NCBI RefSeq assembly: GCF_025515205.1
Contig: NZ_JAOPFX010000001.1
Span: 1,781,147-1,845,146 of the forward strand
Direction of reading: 5' to 3'
From: Microbacterium fluvii
GTDB lineage: Bacteria; Actinomycetota; Actinomycetes; Actinomycetales; Microbacteriaceae
Length of the DNA: 64,000 nucleotides
How positions within the stretch are numbered: the stretch's first letter is position 1; every line of letters starts with the position of its first letter. The position numbers and the translations under genes are program-made. The notes below the pieces were generated by a model. The model was not told the DNA's origin, did not search any database, and saw only the letters and a program-made list of their open reading frames with translations. Of this stretch, positions 1-8,273 are shown piece after piece.

Positions 1-780
1 GCCGAGCGCGTAGCCGAGGGTCGTGCCGACGGCGGCGACCCACAGCAGCGGCACCCACCAAGGCACCGTGACGCCGGCCAGCACGACGTCGACCGTCGGC
101 GCGGCGAAGGGCAACACGCCCGTGGCGATGAGCACGACCATGAGTGCCGCACCCACCAGCAGCCCGCCCGAGGCGAGGGCGAGCGGCGGCAGGTCGTCGC
201 CGGCGCGCTCGGAGACGAGGAAGTACGCCATGACGCAGACCGCCGCACCGAGCGCCAGGAGCGTCCCGAGCAGATCGAACCGCGCGCCGGCGATGTCGAC
301 GACGAGCACGAGCCCCGCGACCGCCACGATCGAGCCGATCACCACGAGGCGCGAGGGCGCTCGGCGGGTGCGCAGCCACGTGAGGCCGACCAGCAGCACC
401 GGGGCGAGGTACTGGATGAGCAGGGCCACGGCCACCGGCATCCGCTGCATCGCCGAGAAGAAGAGCAGCTGGCAGCCGGCGACGGCGGTGAGCCCGAACG
501 CGACGATGATGCGCCAGTGGCGACGCAGGAACGAGCGCTCGCGCAGGATCGCGCGGACGAGGAAGGGCGCGAGGATGAGCCCCGACACGCCCATGCGCAC
601 CTGCAGCGCCGCTCCGAGCGACCAGCCGGCCTCGAGCAGGGGCTTGACCAGCGGGCCGGACGACGAGAACGCGAGCGCCGACACGACGCCCATGATGAGC
701 CCAGACGTGCGATGCGACGAGGGCGCGATCTCGCGGCCCATGGTCGGGATGACGGCGATCGGGGCGGTCTGCGTTGACAT
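1..780 (-). CDS. EamA/DMT-family exporter, 3' end missing
   Basis: Inner-membrane transporter of the drug/metabolite superfamily, probably a proton-driven exporter of an amino acid or other metabolite. About 260 residues are visible with no stop before the window edge, so roughly the last 40 residues of a typical 300-residue protein are missing. After a short polar N-terminus (MSTQTAPIAV) come successive hydrophobic helices, with the family's GLIMG and LIQYLAPVLL segments and the second EamA repeat beginning near residue 150. The ATG at 780 is the only sensible start before the first helix. It is divergent from a CGNR zinc-finger regulator 88 bp away, a common pairing that suggests the regulator controls it. 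The substrate cannot be read from the sequence. Confidence 0.85.
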   Translation of the reverse strand, partial: MSTQTAPIAVIPTMGREIAPSSHRTSGLIMGVVSALAFSSSGPLVKPLLEAGWSLGAALQVRMGVSGLILAPFLVRAILRERSFLRRHWRIIVAFGLTAVAGCQLLFFSAMQRMPVAVALLIQYLAPVLLVGLTWLRTRRAPSRLVVIGSIVAVAGLVLVVDIAGARFDLLGTLLALGAAVCVMAYFLVSERAGDDLPPLALASGGLLVGAALMVVLIATGVLPFAAPTVDVVLAGVTVPWWVPLLWVAAVGTTLGYALG

Positions 781-817
781 GGCGGCATCCCACTGTCAGG
801 AGTGAACTGTGACTACA

Positions 818-830
818 CTGGTGACACCAG
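818..830. promoter_or_regulatory. candidate operator between exporter and CGNR regulator
   Basis: CTGGTGACACCAG is a perfect 6-bp inverted repeat around one base. It overlaps a TACACT hexamer (814-819) that could be the -10 of the regulator gene. A direct repeat, ACTGTCAGGAGT, flanks it at 792-803 and 853-864; the second copy also supplies the regulator's ribosome binding site. The position suggests an autoregulatory operator shared by the divergent genes. That role is inferred. Confidence 0.4.
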
Positions 831-868
831 CGAGACGACACTAGTCCCCCGGACTGTCAGGAGTCAAC

Positions 869-1417
869 ATGGTCTTCATTCATGACACCAAGCGCGCCCT
901 CATGGCCGCCGTCGACCTCGTCAACACCCTTCCCGGCACCGACGGCGACGACCGGATGCTGACGGCCCGAGACCTCGACGACTACGTCGCCGCCAACCCC
1001 TACTCCGGCCCCATCCCCCGCGACGACGCCTCGCTCGCGGCGATCCGGGACGTGCGCTCGCGACTGCGCGGCCTGTGGAACGTCGGCCGCGACGACGCCG
1101 TGCCGCTCGTGAACGCCATGCTCCGCGACGGCGGCGCCCTCCCCCGGCTCGTGATCCACGAGGGCTACGACTGGCACATCCACGCCACGAGCGACGACGC
1201 GCCGCTGGCCACCCGCATCCTCGTCGAGGCGGCGATGGCCTTCGTCGACGTCATCCGCTCCGACGAGTACGGCCGCGTGCGCGTGTGCGCGGCCGACGAC
1301 TGCGACGCGGTCTACGTCGACTACTCGCGCAACGGCTCGAAGCGCTACTGCGACACCGGCAACTGCGGCAACCGCATGAACGTCATCGCCTACCGAGAGC
1401 GCAAGGCGCAGGCCTGA
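869..1417 (+). CDS. CGNR zinc-finger (ABATE-domain) transcriptional regulator
   Basis: Predicted DNA-binding regulator of 182 residues. The N-terminal ~130 residues match the stress-response-like ABATE domain. The C-terminus carries the CGNR zinc finger: C140, C145, C161 and C166 are the likely ligands, followed by GNRMNVIAYR. The ATG at 869 is preceded by CAGGAG. It is divergent from the EamA exporter and most likely its local regulator. The ligand is unknown. Family assignment is firm, function inferred. Confidence 0.88.
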   Translation: MVFIHDTKRALMAAVDLVNTLPGTDGDDRMLTARDLDDYVAANPYSGPIPRDDASLAAIRDVRSRLRGLWNVGRDDAVPLVNAMLRDGGALPRLVIHEGYDWHIHATSDDAPLATRILVEAAMAFVDVIRSDEYGRVRVCAADDCDAVYVDYSRNGSKRYCDTGNCGNRMNVIAYRERKAQA

Positions 1418-1447
1418 GGCTCGGCATCCGCCCTCCGCCCCTCGCCG

Positions 1448-1518
1448 AGATCAGGTGATCTCGCCAGGACAGGACGATCAGACACGAAACGACCTGTGCC
1501 GGCGAGATCTCCTGATCT
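1448..1518. repeat. dispersed inverted-repeat element, copy 1
   Basis: Arms AGATCAGGTGATCTCGCC (1448-1465) and GGCGAGATCTCCTGATCT (1501-1518) pair over 18 bp with one mismatch. The interior (ACAGGACGAT versus CGACCTGT) extends the stem partly. It sits between two convergent genes and could act as a two-way terminator. Related copies lie at 63757-63827 and 63875-63912, so this is a dispersed REP-like family rather than a one-off hairpin. Confidence 0.75.
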
Positions 1519-1545
1519 GGATCCCGGATGCCGGGGCCGCTGCTC

Positions 1546-2430
1546 TCAGTGCGCCCCGAGAAAGCGCTCGATCGCGGCGGCTGCGGGCACCGGCGTCTCG
1601 TAGTGGATGAGGTGCCCCACATCGGGGATCTCGACGAGCTCGGCGGCGGGGAAGATGCGCGCGAGTTCGCGCTCCTTCTCGATGGGGGTGATGTCGTCGC
1701 GCACCGCGGCGATCAGCAATGTCGGCTGGGAGATCGCGGCGGCGAACTCGCTCACGTCGTGCGACACGCTCGTCACGAAGGCGTCGTGCAGCACGTCGCG
1801 GTCGGCGAAGCGCGAGAAGTAGGTGTCGTGCTGGTCGTGCACGAACCGGCGCAGCTGCGGGTCGCGCGTCTTGGCCATCGACACGCTCATGACGCGCACG
1901 ATCAGGCGGTTGCGCAGCAGTGCGTCGCCGAGCTTCGCGGGGAGCTTCGCGCCCGCCCAGTAGTAGAAGACCGCGAGCCGGGTGAGGATGCCTCGGGGGC
2001 CCTCCAGCGCGGGCGCGCCGATCGGGTTCACCAGGATCAGTCTCGGAGTCTCGAGACCTCGGCTCACCGCCGCCGCCGAGACGATCGATCCGAAGCTGTG
2101 GCCGAGCACCACGGCACCGGGGGCGACGGCCGCGGCGAAGTGCTGCAGCCACTGCGCGTACAGATCGAGGTCGTGCGCGCGTCCGGGGATCGGCTCGGTC
2201 TCGCCGAACCCCGGCAGATCGGGCATGACGACGCGGATGCCGTGCAGCTGCGCGACGACCGGCTCGAGGCCGTGGTGCTCGCCGCGGAAGCCGTGCACGG
2301 CGAGGATCGTCGTGTCGGCGTCGGCCGGGCCGTAGACCCAGTAGGCCGTCGTGCCGCCGAGCACCTCCGCCTCGCGACGCTCGACGGGAGTGCGCGTGAG
2401 CTGGTCGGCATAGGGGTTCACCACGGTCAC
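1546..2430 (-). CDS. alpha/beta hydrolase
   Basis: A 294-residue alpha/beta-hydrolase-fold enzyme, substrate unknown. Seen: HGFRGEHHG (oxyanion region, near residue 45), nucleophile elbow GHSFG (Ser near residue 110), a helical cap, an acid in AAVRDDITP and catalytic His in DVGHLIHYE near the C-terminus. All triad positions look intact. The start is a GTG at 2430 with TAGACT six bases upstream (revcomp 2437-2442), so the transcript is probably leaderless. It is divergent from the exonuclease at 2503, with the two -10 elements about 50 bp apart. Confidence 0.85.
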   Translation of the reverse strand: MTVVNPYADQLTRTPVERREAEVLGGTTAYWVYGPADADTTILAVHGFRGEHHGLEPVVAQLHGIRVVMPDLPGFGETEPIPGRAHDLDLYAQWLQHFAAAVAPGAVVLGHSFGSIVSAAAVSRGLETPRLILVNPIGAPALEGPRGILTRLAVFYYWAGAKLPAKLGDALLRNRLIVRVMSVSMAKTRDPQLRRFVHDQHDTYFSRFADRDVLHDAFVTSVSHDVSEFAAAISQPTLLIAAVRDDITPIEKERELARIFPAAELVEIPDVGHLIHYETPVPAAAAIERFLGAH

Positions 2431-2472
2431 CCGCCCAGTCTACGGGCGGGCCAGCGGCGCGCCTGGGCGGCG

Positions 2473-2495
2473 ATGTCGGAGGGGGTGCATACCGT
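2473..2495 (+). promoter_or_regulatory. DNA-damage-type promoter of the exonuclease gene
   Basis: ATGTCGGAG, eight bases, then TACCGT (2490-2495), then seven bases to the ATG at 2503. This fits the actinobacterial RecA-independent damage promoter (TTGTCRGTG-N8-TANNNT, activated by PafBC in mycobacteria) with exact spacing. The same arrangement precedes uvrA, uvrB and the hydrolase at 7569. Confidence 0.6.
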
Positions 2496-2502
2496 TGGCG
2501 GC

Positions 2503-3192
2503 ATGGAAGCACTGCGGATGGTGGGGGTCTTCGACCTCGAGACGACGGGAGTCGATGTCACGGCCGACCGCATCGTGACAGCGCACGTGGGCCTCCTCGA
2601 CGCGTCTGGAACGGCGCTGCGCGCCAGGGACTGGCTCGCCGACCCCGGCGTCGAGATCCCCGAGGGCGCGGCCGCCATCCACGGCGTGACCACCGCGCGC
2701 GCCCGCGCCGAGGGGCGCCCCGCAGCAGAGGTCGTGTCCGAGGTCGTCACGGCCCTGCGCGACCTGTTCGCCGCCGGCATCCCGGTCGTCGCCTACAACG
2801 CGCCGTTCGATTTCTCGCTGCTCAAGCACGAGGCGGTGCGTCACGGCATCGCCCCGATCCTCGAGCCATCGCCGGTCATCGACCCGCTCGTGGTCGACAA
2901 GGCCTACGACCGCTACCGCCGCGGCAAGCGCACCCTCGAGGTGGTCGCCGCCCACTACGCCGTGACCCTCGAGGGCGCACACGAGGCCTCGGCGGATGCC
3001 GTGGCCGCCGGCCGCGTGGCACAGGCGCTCGCCGCGCGCTTCGGCGGGCAGCTGCCGCCGTCTGTCGACGAACTGCACTCGCAGCAGATCTCGTGGGCGC
3101 GCGCGCAGGCGGCGAGCCTGACCGACTACTTCATCCAGATCGGCCGGCTCGCCCCCGACGAGACCGTCGACGGCAGCTGGCCGATCCGCTGA
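2503..3192 (+). CDS. DnaQ-like 3'-5' exonuclease
   Basis: Single-domain DEDD exonuclease of 229 residues, like the DNA polymerase III epsilon proofreading domain. Motif ExoI is FDLETTG (near residue 9), ExoII is in VVAYNAPFDFSLL, and ExoIII is in HEASADAVAAGRV with the expected His and Asp. There is no BRCT or polymerase domain, so it is a stand-alone nuclease rather than a polymerase subunit. An in-frame ATG at 2473 is possible, but the TACCGT hexamer at 2490 makes ATG 2503 the likely leaderless start. The promoter suggests induction by DNA damage. Confidence 0.85.
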   Translation: MEALRMVGVFDLETTGVDVTADRIVTAHVGLLDASGTALRARDWLADPGVEIPEGAAAIHGVTTARARAEGRPAAEVVSEVVTALRDLFAAGIPVVAYNAPFDFSLLKHEAVRHGIAPILEPSPVIDPLVVDKAYDRYRRGKRTLEVVAAHYAVTLEGAHEASADAVAAGRVAQALAARFGGQLPPSVDELHSQQISWARAQAASLTDYFIQIGRLAPDETVDGSWPIR

Positions 3193-3202
3193 CGCACAAC
3201 GA

Positions 3203-3230
3203 CGAAAGCCCCGCCGAGGCGGGGCTTTCG
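3203..3230. terminator. bidirectional terminator
   Basis: Perfect 13-bp arms CGAAAGCCCCGCC and GGCGGGGCTTTCG with a very short loop. Its A-rich and T-rich ends suit both convergent genes, the exonuclease (plus) and rpmE2 (minus). Confidence 0.85.
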
Positions 3231-3241
3231 CTGGTGGCTGC

Positions 3242-3499
3242 TTACTTGGAGGAGCCGCCGAAGTTCTTGAAGCGCTGGTTGAACTTCTCGACACGACCGG
3301 CCGAGTCCATGATGCGCTGCTTGCCCGTGTAGAACGGGTGCGACGCCGACGAGATCTCGACGTCGATGACGGGGTACTCGACGCCGTCGAGCTCGATCGT
3401 CTTGTCGCTGGTCACCGTCGAGCGGGTGAGGAACGTGTCGCCCGAGCCGAGGTCGCGGAAGACGACCGCGTGGTAGTCGGGGTGGATGTCAGTCTTCAT
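3242..3499 (-). CDS. rpmE2: 50S ribosomal protein L31 type B
   Basis: An 85-residue ribosomal protein of the zinc-free (C-minus) L31 class: starts [10 protein letters not shown] and has HPFYTGKQ and RVEKFNQRF but none of the four zinc-ligand cysteines of type A. In many actinobacteria type B L31 replaces the zinc form under zinc limitation. No Zur-like box is obvious to me here, so constitutive use is equally possible. ATG 3499 is preceded by AAAGGA. It has its own promoter and a structured leader. Confidence 0.93.
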   Translation of the reverse strand: MKTDIHPDYHAVVFRDLGSGDTFLTRSTVTSDKTIELDGVEYPVIDVEISSASHPFYTGKQRIMDSAGRVEKFNQRFKNFGGSSK

Positions 3500-3583
3500 G
3501 AGGAGTCCTTTGTGGGGATGGCGTCCCTGCCGAGAACCAGGGACCAAGTCCGCGGTGCGAGAATGCACCAAGTAGCGATTCTA
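3500..3583 (-). promoter_or_regulatory. promoter and structured leader of rpmE2
   Basis: On the minus strand a TAGAAT hexamer (revcomp 3578-3583) would start a transcript near 3571, giving a ~72-nt leader. The leader holds GGTGC..GCACC and GTCCCTG..CAGGGAC stems. Ribosomal-protein leader RNAs upstream of L31 genes have been predicted in actinobacteria, so autoregulation by L31 is plausible. I did not match it to a covariance model. Confidence 0.45.
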
Positions 3584-4369
<786 letters not shown>

Positions 4370-4378
4370 GCCGCTAGC

Positions 4379-5575
4379 CTATCGGCCGCTCGCGGTCACC
4401 TCGCGGTACAGGTCCTGGGCCTGCTCGGCGATTCGCGCCCAGCTGAACTCCTGTGCGGCACGCTCGCGGCCGGCCCTGCCGTACGCCGCCGCGCGGTCGC
4501 GGTCGGCCACGACGTCGGTGAGCACTCGGGCGAGATCGTCGACGAAGCGGTCGGGGTCGATGGGGGTGCCGGTGCCGTCCTGCACCTGCTCGATCGGCAC
4601 GAGCCGACCGGTGACCCCGTCGACGACGACCTCGGGGATGCCGCCGGTCGCGGTGCCGACGACGGCCGCGCCGCAGGCCATCGCCTCGAGGTTGACGATG
4701 CCGAGCGGCTCGTAGACGGAGGGGCAGACGAAGGTCGTCGCGGTGGTGAGGATCGCGCACAGCTGATCGCGCGGCAGGAACCGGTCGATCCAGATCACGC
4801 CGTCGCGCTCGGCCTGCAGCCCGCGCACGAGCCCCTCGACCTCGGAGAGGATCTCCGGGGTGTCGGGCGCGCCGGCACACAGCACGAGCTGCACCTCCGG
4901 CGGCAGCTTCGCCGCGGCGCGCAGGAAGTAGGGCAGCCCCTTCTGGCGGGTGATGCGCCCCACGAAGACGACCGAGGGCCGAGCGGGGTCGATGCCCAGC
5001 TCGGCGAGCAGCGCGGGGTCGTCGACCGGCCGCCAGGCCTGCACGTCGATGCCGTTGTAGATGACGCGCACCTTGGCGGGGTCGAGGCTCGGATAGCTGC
5101 GCAGGATGTCGTCGCGCATGCCGTTGCTGACGGCGACGACGGCGGCCGCGCCCTCGTAGGCGGTCTTCTCGATCCAGCTCGAGACGGCGTAGCCGCCGCC
5201 CAGCTGCTCGGCCTTCCACGGCCGCAGCGGCTCGAGGCTGTGAGCGGTCACGACATGCGGGATGCCGTGCAGCAGCGAGGCGAGGTGCCCTGCGAAGTTG
5301 GCGTACCAGGTGTGCGAGTGCACGACGTCGGCACCGGCGACGTCCGACACGATGTCGAGGTCGGTGCCGAGCGTCTGGATGGCGGCGTTGGCGCCGGACA
5401 GTTCGACCGGAACGCCGTACGAGGTCGTGTCGATCTCGTCGCGTTCGGCGCCGAATGCGCGCACCTGCACCTCGACGCCGTCGGCGCGGAGGGCCTTGAC
5501 GAGCTCGGTCGCGTGCACGCCTGCGCCGCCGTAGATCTCCGGTGGGTATTCCTTCGTGACGATGTCCACCCGCAT
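4379..5575 (-). CDS. glgA: glycogen synthase / alpha-maltose-1-phosphate synthase (GT4)
   Basis: GT4 glycosyltransferase of 398 residues of the actinobacterial glycogen-synthase family. Seen: N-terminal RVDIVTKEYPPEIYGGAG, VVFVGRITRQKGL, and the donor-site EX7E region in FVCPSVYEPLGIVNLEAMACG. In mycobacteria the orthologue (GlgM) joins ADP-glucose and glucose-1-phosphate into maltose-1-phosphate for GlgE, so the true reaction may be that rather than classic chain elongation. It is divergent from glgC, which makes ADP-glucose. ATG 5575 lies eight bases after TAGCGT; in-frame extension further upstream runs into glgC and is unlikely to be coding. Confidence 0.9.
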   Translation of the reverse strand: MRVDIVTKEYPPEIYGGAGVHATELVKALRADGVEVQVRAFGAERDEIDTTSYGVPVELSGANAAIQTLGTDLDIVSDVAGADVVHSHTWYANFAGHLASLLHGIPHVVTAHSLEPLRPWKAEQLGGGYAVSSWIEKTAYEGAAAVVAVSNGMRDDILRSYPSLDPAKVRVIYNGIDVQAWRPVDDPALLAELGIDPARPSVVFVGRITRQKGLPYFLRAAAKLPPEVQLVLCAGAPDTPEILSEVEGLVRGLQAERDGVIWIDRFLPRDQLCAILTTATTFVCPSVYEPLGIVNLEAMACGAAVVGTATGGIPEVVVDGVTGRLVPIEQVQDGTGTPIDPDRFVDDLARVLTDVVADRDRAAAYGRAGRERAAQEFSWARIAEQAQDLYREVTASGR

Positions 5576-5583
5576 GTCTGGAA

Positions 5584-5617
5584 ACGCTAGTACACGGCCC
5601 GGAGGGCGGCATAGTGT
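5584..5617. promoter_or_regulatory. overlapping divergent promoters of glgA and glgC
   Basis: The glgA -10 (TAGCGT on minus, 5584-5589) and the glgC -10 (TAGTGT on plus, 5612-5617) are only 22 bp apart. Each -35 region therefore falls on the other's -10. Both would give leaderless transcripts, with start codons at 5575 and 5624. Confidence 0.6.
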
Positions 5618-5623
5618 GGTGCC

Positions 5624-6868
5624 ATGCCTGCAGAGCCGAAGGTCTTCGGAATCGTCCTCGCCGGTGGCGAGGGAAAGCGCCTCATGCCGCTGACGGTCGA
5701 CCGCGCCAAGCCCGCGGTGCCGTTCGGGGGGCAGTACCGCCTGATCGACTTCGCGATCTCGAACCTCATCAATTCGGGACTGCGCCAGATCGTCGTGCTG
5801 ACGCAGTACAAGTCGCACAGCCTCGACCGCCACATCTCTCAGACCTGGCGCATGTCGGCGCTGCTGAACTCGTATGTCGCGTCGGTCCCTGCCCAGCAGC
5901 GCCTCGGCAAGCGGTGGTTCTCCGGCTCGGCCGACGCGATCCTGCAGTCGCTCAACCTCGTCAACGACGAGCGCCCCGACATCGTCATCGTCATCGGCGC
6001 CGACCACGTGTACCGCATGGACTTCCAGCAGATGCTCGATGCTCACATCGCCTCCGGCGCGCGGGCGACGGTCGCCGGCATCCGCCAGCCGATCTCACTG
6101 GCCAACCAGTTCGGGGTGATCGCCGTCGACGACGACGACCCCACGAAGATCAGCGAGTTCCTCGAGAAGCCGCAGAACCCCAAGGGGCTGGCCGACAGCC
6201 CCGGCGAGGTGCTGGCTTCGATGGGCAACTACATCTTCGACACCGACGCCCTCATCGAGGCCGTGCAGACCGACGGCGAGCTGCCGACGTCCAACCACGA
6301 CATGGGCGGCGACATCATCCCCTACTTCGTGGGCCGCGGCGAGGCCGGCGTCTACGACTTCAAGCGCAATGACGTGCCGGGGTCCACCGACCGCGATCGT
6401 GACTACTGGCGCGATGTCGGCACGATCGAGTCGTTCTTCGACGCGCACATGGATCTCATCTCGACCCTGCCGATCTTCAACCTCTACAACACGAAATGGC
6501 CGATCCACTCGCAGTCGGTCAACTCTCCGCCGGCGAAGTTCGTGCGCGACAGCGTGGGCCGCATGGGCAATGCGATCGACTCGATCGTCTCGCTCGGCTC
6601 CGTGCTGTCGGGCACCCACCTCGAGCGCAGCGTCGTGGGCCCGTGGACGCTCTCTGGCGGCGGCTCGACGGTCACCGACTCGGTGCTGTTCGACTACGTG
6701 TCGGTCGGCGCCGGCGCCCGCGTGCACCGCGCGATCCTCGACAAGAACGTCGTGCTCGCCCCCGGCGCCACCGTCGGCGTCGACCGCGAGCGCGACCTCG
6801 CCCGCGGATTCACGGTCACCGACTCCGGCATCACCGTCGTGGGCAAGAACGTCGTCGTCGAGGCGTGA
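5624..6868 (+). CDS. glgC: glucose-1-phosphate adenylyltransferase
   Basis: Makes ADP-glucose from glucose-1-phosphate and ATP, the committed step of glycogen or GlgE-route synthesis. 414 residues, normal for the family. Seen: nucleotide-binding [16 protein letters not shown] near residue 9, [21 protein letters not shown], the SGSADA motif, [13 protein letters not shown] [12 protein letters not shown], and a C-terminal left-handed beta-helix with repeated hexapeptides. Divergent partner of glgA. ATG 5624 lies six bases after TAGTGT (leaderless). Confidence 0.96.
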   Translation: MPAEPKVFGIVLAGGEGKRLMPLTVDRAKPAVPFGGQYRLIDFAISNLINSGLRQIVVLTQYKSHSLDRHISQTWRMSALLNSYVASVPAQQRLGKRWFSGSADAILQSLNLVNDERPDIVIVIGADHVYRMDFQQMLDAHIASGARATVAGIRQPISLANQFGVIAVDDDDPTKISEFLEKPQNPKGLADSPGEVLASMGNYIFDTDALIEAVQTDGELPTSNHDMGGDIIPYFVGRGEAGVYDFKRNDVPGSTDRDRDYWRDVGTIESFFDAHMDLISTLPIFNLYNTKWPIHSQSVNSPPAKFVRDSVGRMGNAIDSIVSLGSVLSGTHLERSVVGPWTLSGGGSTVTDSVLFDYVSVGAGARVHRAILDKNVVLAPGATVGVDRERDLARGFTVTDSGITVVGKNVVVEA

Positions 6869-6900
6869 GGGGCATCGCCTGCGGCCGATAGCGTAGGAGG

Positions 6901-7536
6901 GTGGCAGCATCCCCCTTCCTTGTCGTGCTCGACGCCGACTCGACGCTCATCCGCAACGAGGTCATCGAGCTGATCGCCGACGAGGCGGGCCGCGGGCCCG
7001 AGGTCGCCGCGGCCACCGAGGCGGCGATGCGCGGCGAGGTCGACTTCGCGACGAGCCTGCGCTCGCGAGTGGAAGCGCTGCGGGGCGTGCCGGTCACGGC
7101 CTTCGCCCGTGTGCTGGCCCGCATCGAGCCGACGCCGGGCGTGCGCGAGCTCGTCGACGCCGTGCACGCGCGCGGCGGCACGGTCGCGGTCGTCTCCGGG
7201 GGCTTCCACGAGGTCCTCGACACGGTGGCGCCCGACCTCGGAGTGGATCTCTGGCGCGCGAACCGCCTGCACGTCGACGAGGGGATGCTGACCGGTCTGG
7301 TCGACGGCGACATCGTCGACGCCGAGGGCAAGGCGGCAGCCCTGCGTGAATGGGCGGGTGAACTCGATGTGCCGCTGCGTTCGACGATCGCCATCGGCGA
7401 CGGCGCGAACGATCTCAGGATGATGGATGCGGCGGGCCTCGGTCTGGCCTTCAACGCCAAGCCCGCCGTGCGTGCGCAGGCGAACCTCGTGGTCGGCCCC
7501 GTCGACCTGCGCGCCGTCATCCCCCTGCTGCCGTAG
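6901..7536 (+). CDS. serB: phosphoserine phosphatase
   Basis: HAD-family phosphatase of 211 residues catalysing the last step of serine synthesis. Motif I is VLDADSTLI (the nucleophile is the first Asp, in the DxDST form typical of SerB), motif II Ser is in VAVVSGGFHE, motif III Lys in EGKAAALREW, and motif IV is AIGDGANDLRMM. It lacks the N-terminal ACT domains of longer SerB forms. The GTG at 6901 is six bases after TAGCGT; the AGGAGG in between touches the start codon and is too close to act as a Shine-Dalgarno. Confidence 0.92.
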   Translation: MAASPFLVVLDADSTLIRNEVIELIADEAGRGPEVAAATEAAMRGEVDFATSLRSRVEALRGVPVTAFARVLARIEPTPGVRELVDAVHARGGTVAVVSGGFHEVLDTVAPDLGVDLWRANRLHVDEGMLTGLVDGDIVDAEGKAAALREWAGELDVPLRSTIAIGDGANDLRMMDAAGLGLAFNAKPAVRAQANLVVGPVDLRAVIPLLP

Positions 7537-7539
7537 CCG

Positions 7540-7562
7540 GTGTCGGAGGGCCGGCGTAGCGT
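7540..7562 (+). promoter_or_regulatory. DNA-damage-type promoter of the hydrolase gene
   Basis: GTGTCGGAG, eight bases, then TAGCGT, then six bases to ATG 7569. The nine-base box is identical to that of uvrA. It begins four bases after the serB stop codon. Confidence 0.6.
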
Positions 7563-7568
7563 GGCGCC

Positions 7569-8270
7569 ATGGACGTCATCCTGATCCCGGGCCTGTGGCT
7601 CGACGCAGACTCGTGGAGCGACATCGCTCCCGCCCTCGCGGCGGCCGGGCACACCCCTCGACCGCTCACCATGCCGGGCGTCGGGGTCGCCGCGCCCGAA
7701 TCCAGCGGCATAGGCATCGCCGACTGGGTGGCCGCCGTCGTCGCCGAGATCGACGAGACCGAGGGCCCGGTCGTGCTGGTCGGCCACTCCGGGGGCGGCA
7801 ACGTCGCGTGGGGCGCCGCCGACGCCCGCCCCGACCGCGTCGCCAGAGTGGTCTTCGTCGACACGGTGCCCCCGCCGGACGGCGGCGACATCTCCGAGTT
7901 CGACCTCGTCGACGGGGTCGTGCCCTTCCCGGGGTGGGACTTCTTCGACAGCGACGAAGAAGACGGCGCGGCCGACCTCGACCAGGCGACCCGCGAGCGC
8001 ACGGCCGCCCTCACCCGCAGCGTGCCCGCGCGGGTGCCGTCCGATCCGATCGCGCTCGGCGACGAGCGCCGATGGAACGTGCCGGTGACGCTGCTGTCGG
8101 GAGCGATGGACGAGCAGCAGTTCCGCGAGGCGATCGCGCAGTGGGGCCGCTACGCCGCCGAGTTCGAGGCGATCCGCGACGCCGAGGTCGTGCGGCTGGG
8201 CACCGGCCATTGGCCGCAGTTCTCGAATCCCGCCCTGCTCGCAGACAAGCTCATCGCCGCGATCCGCTGA
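7569..8270 (+). CDS. small alpha/beta hydrolase
   Basis: A 233-residue compact alpha/beta hydrolase: LIPGLWLD (oxyanion region) near residue 5, nucleophile elbow GHSGGGN near residue 75, and a catalytic His in LGTGHWPQF near the C-terminus. Related to esterase/haloperoxidase-like families; substrate unknown. It starts 32 bp after serB but has its own promoter of the damage-inducible type, so it may not belong to a serine operon. It converges on fabG with three bases between the stops. Confidence 0.82.
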   Translation: MDVILIPGLWLDADSWSDIAPALAAAGHTPRPLTMPGVGVAAPESSGIGIADWVAAVVAEIDETEGPVVLVGHSGGGNVAWGAADARPDRVARVVFVDTVPPPDGGDISEFDLVDGVVPFPGWDFFDSDEEDGAADLDQATRERTAALTRSVPARVPSDPIALGDERRWNVPVTLLSGAMDEQQFREAIAQWGRYAAEFEAIRDAEVVRLGTGHWPQFSNPALLADKLIAAIR

Positions 8271-8273
8271 GCG

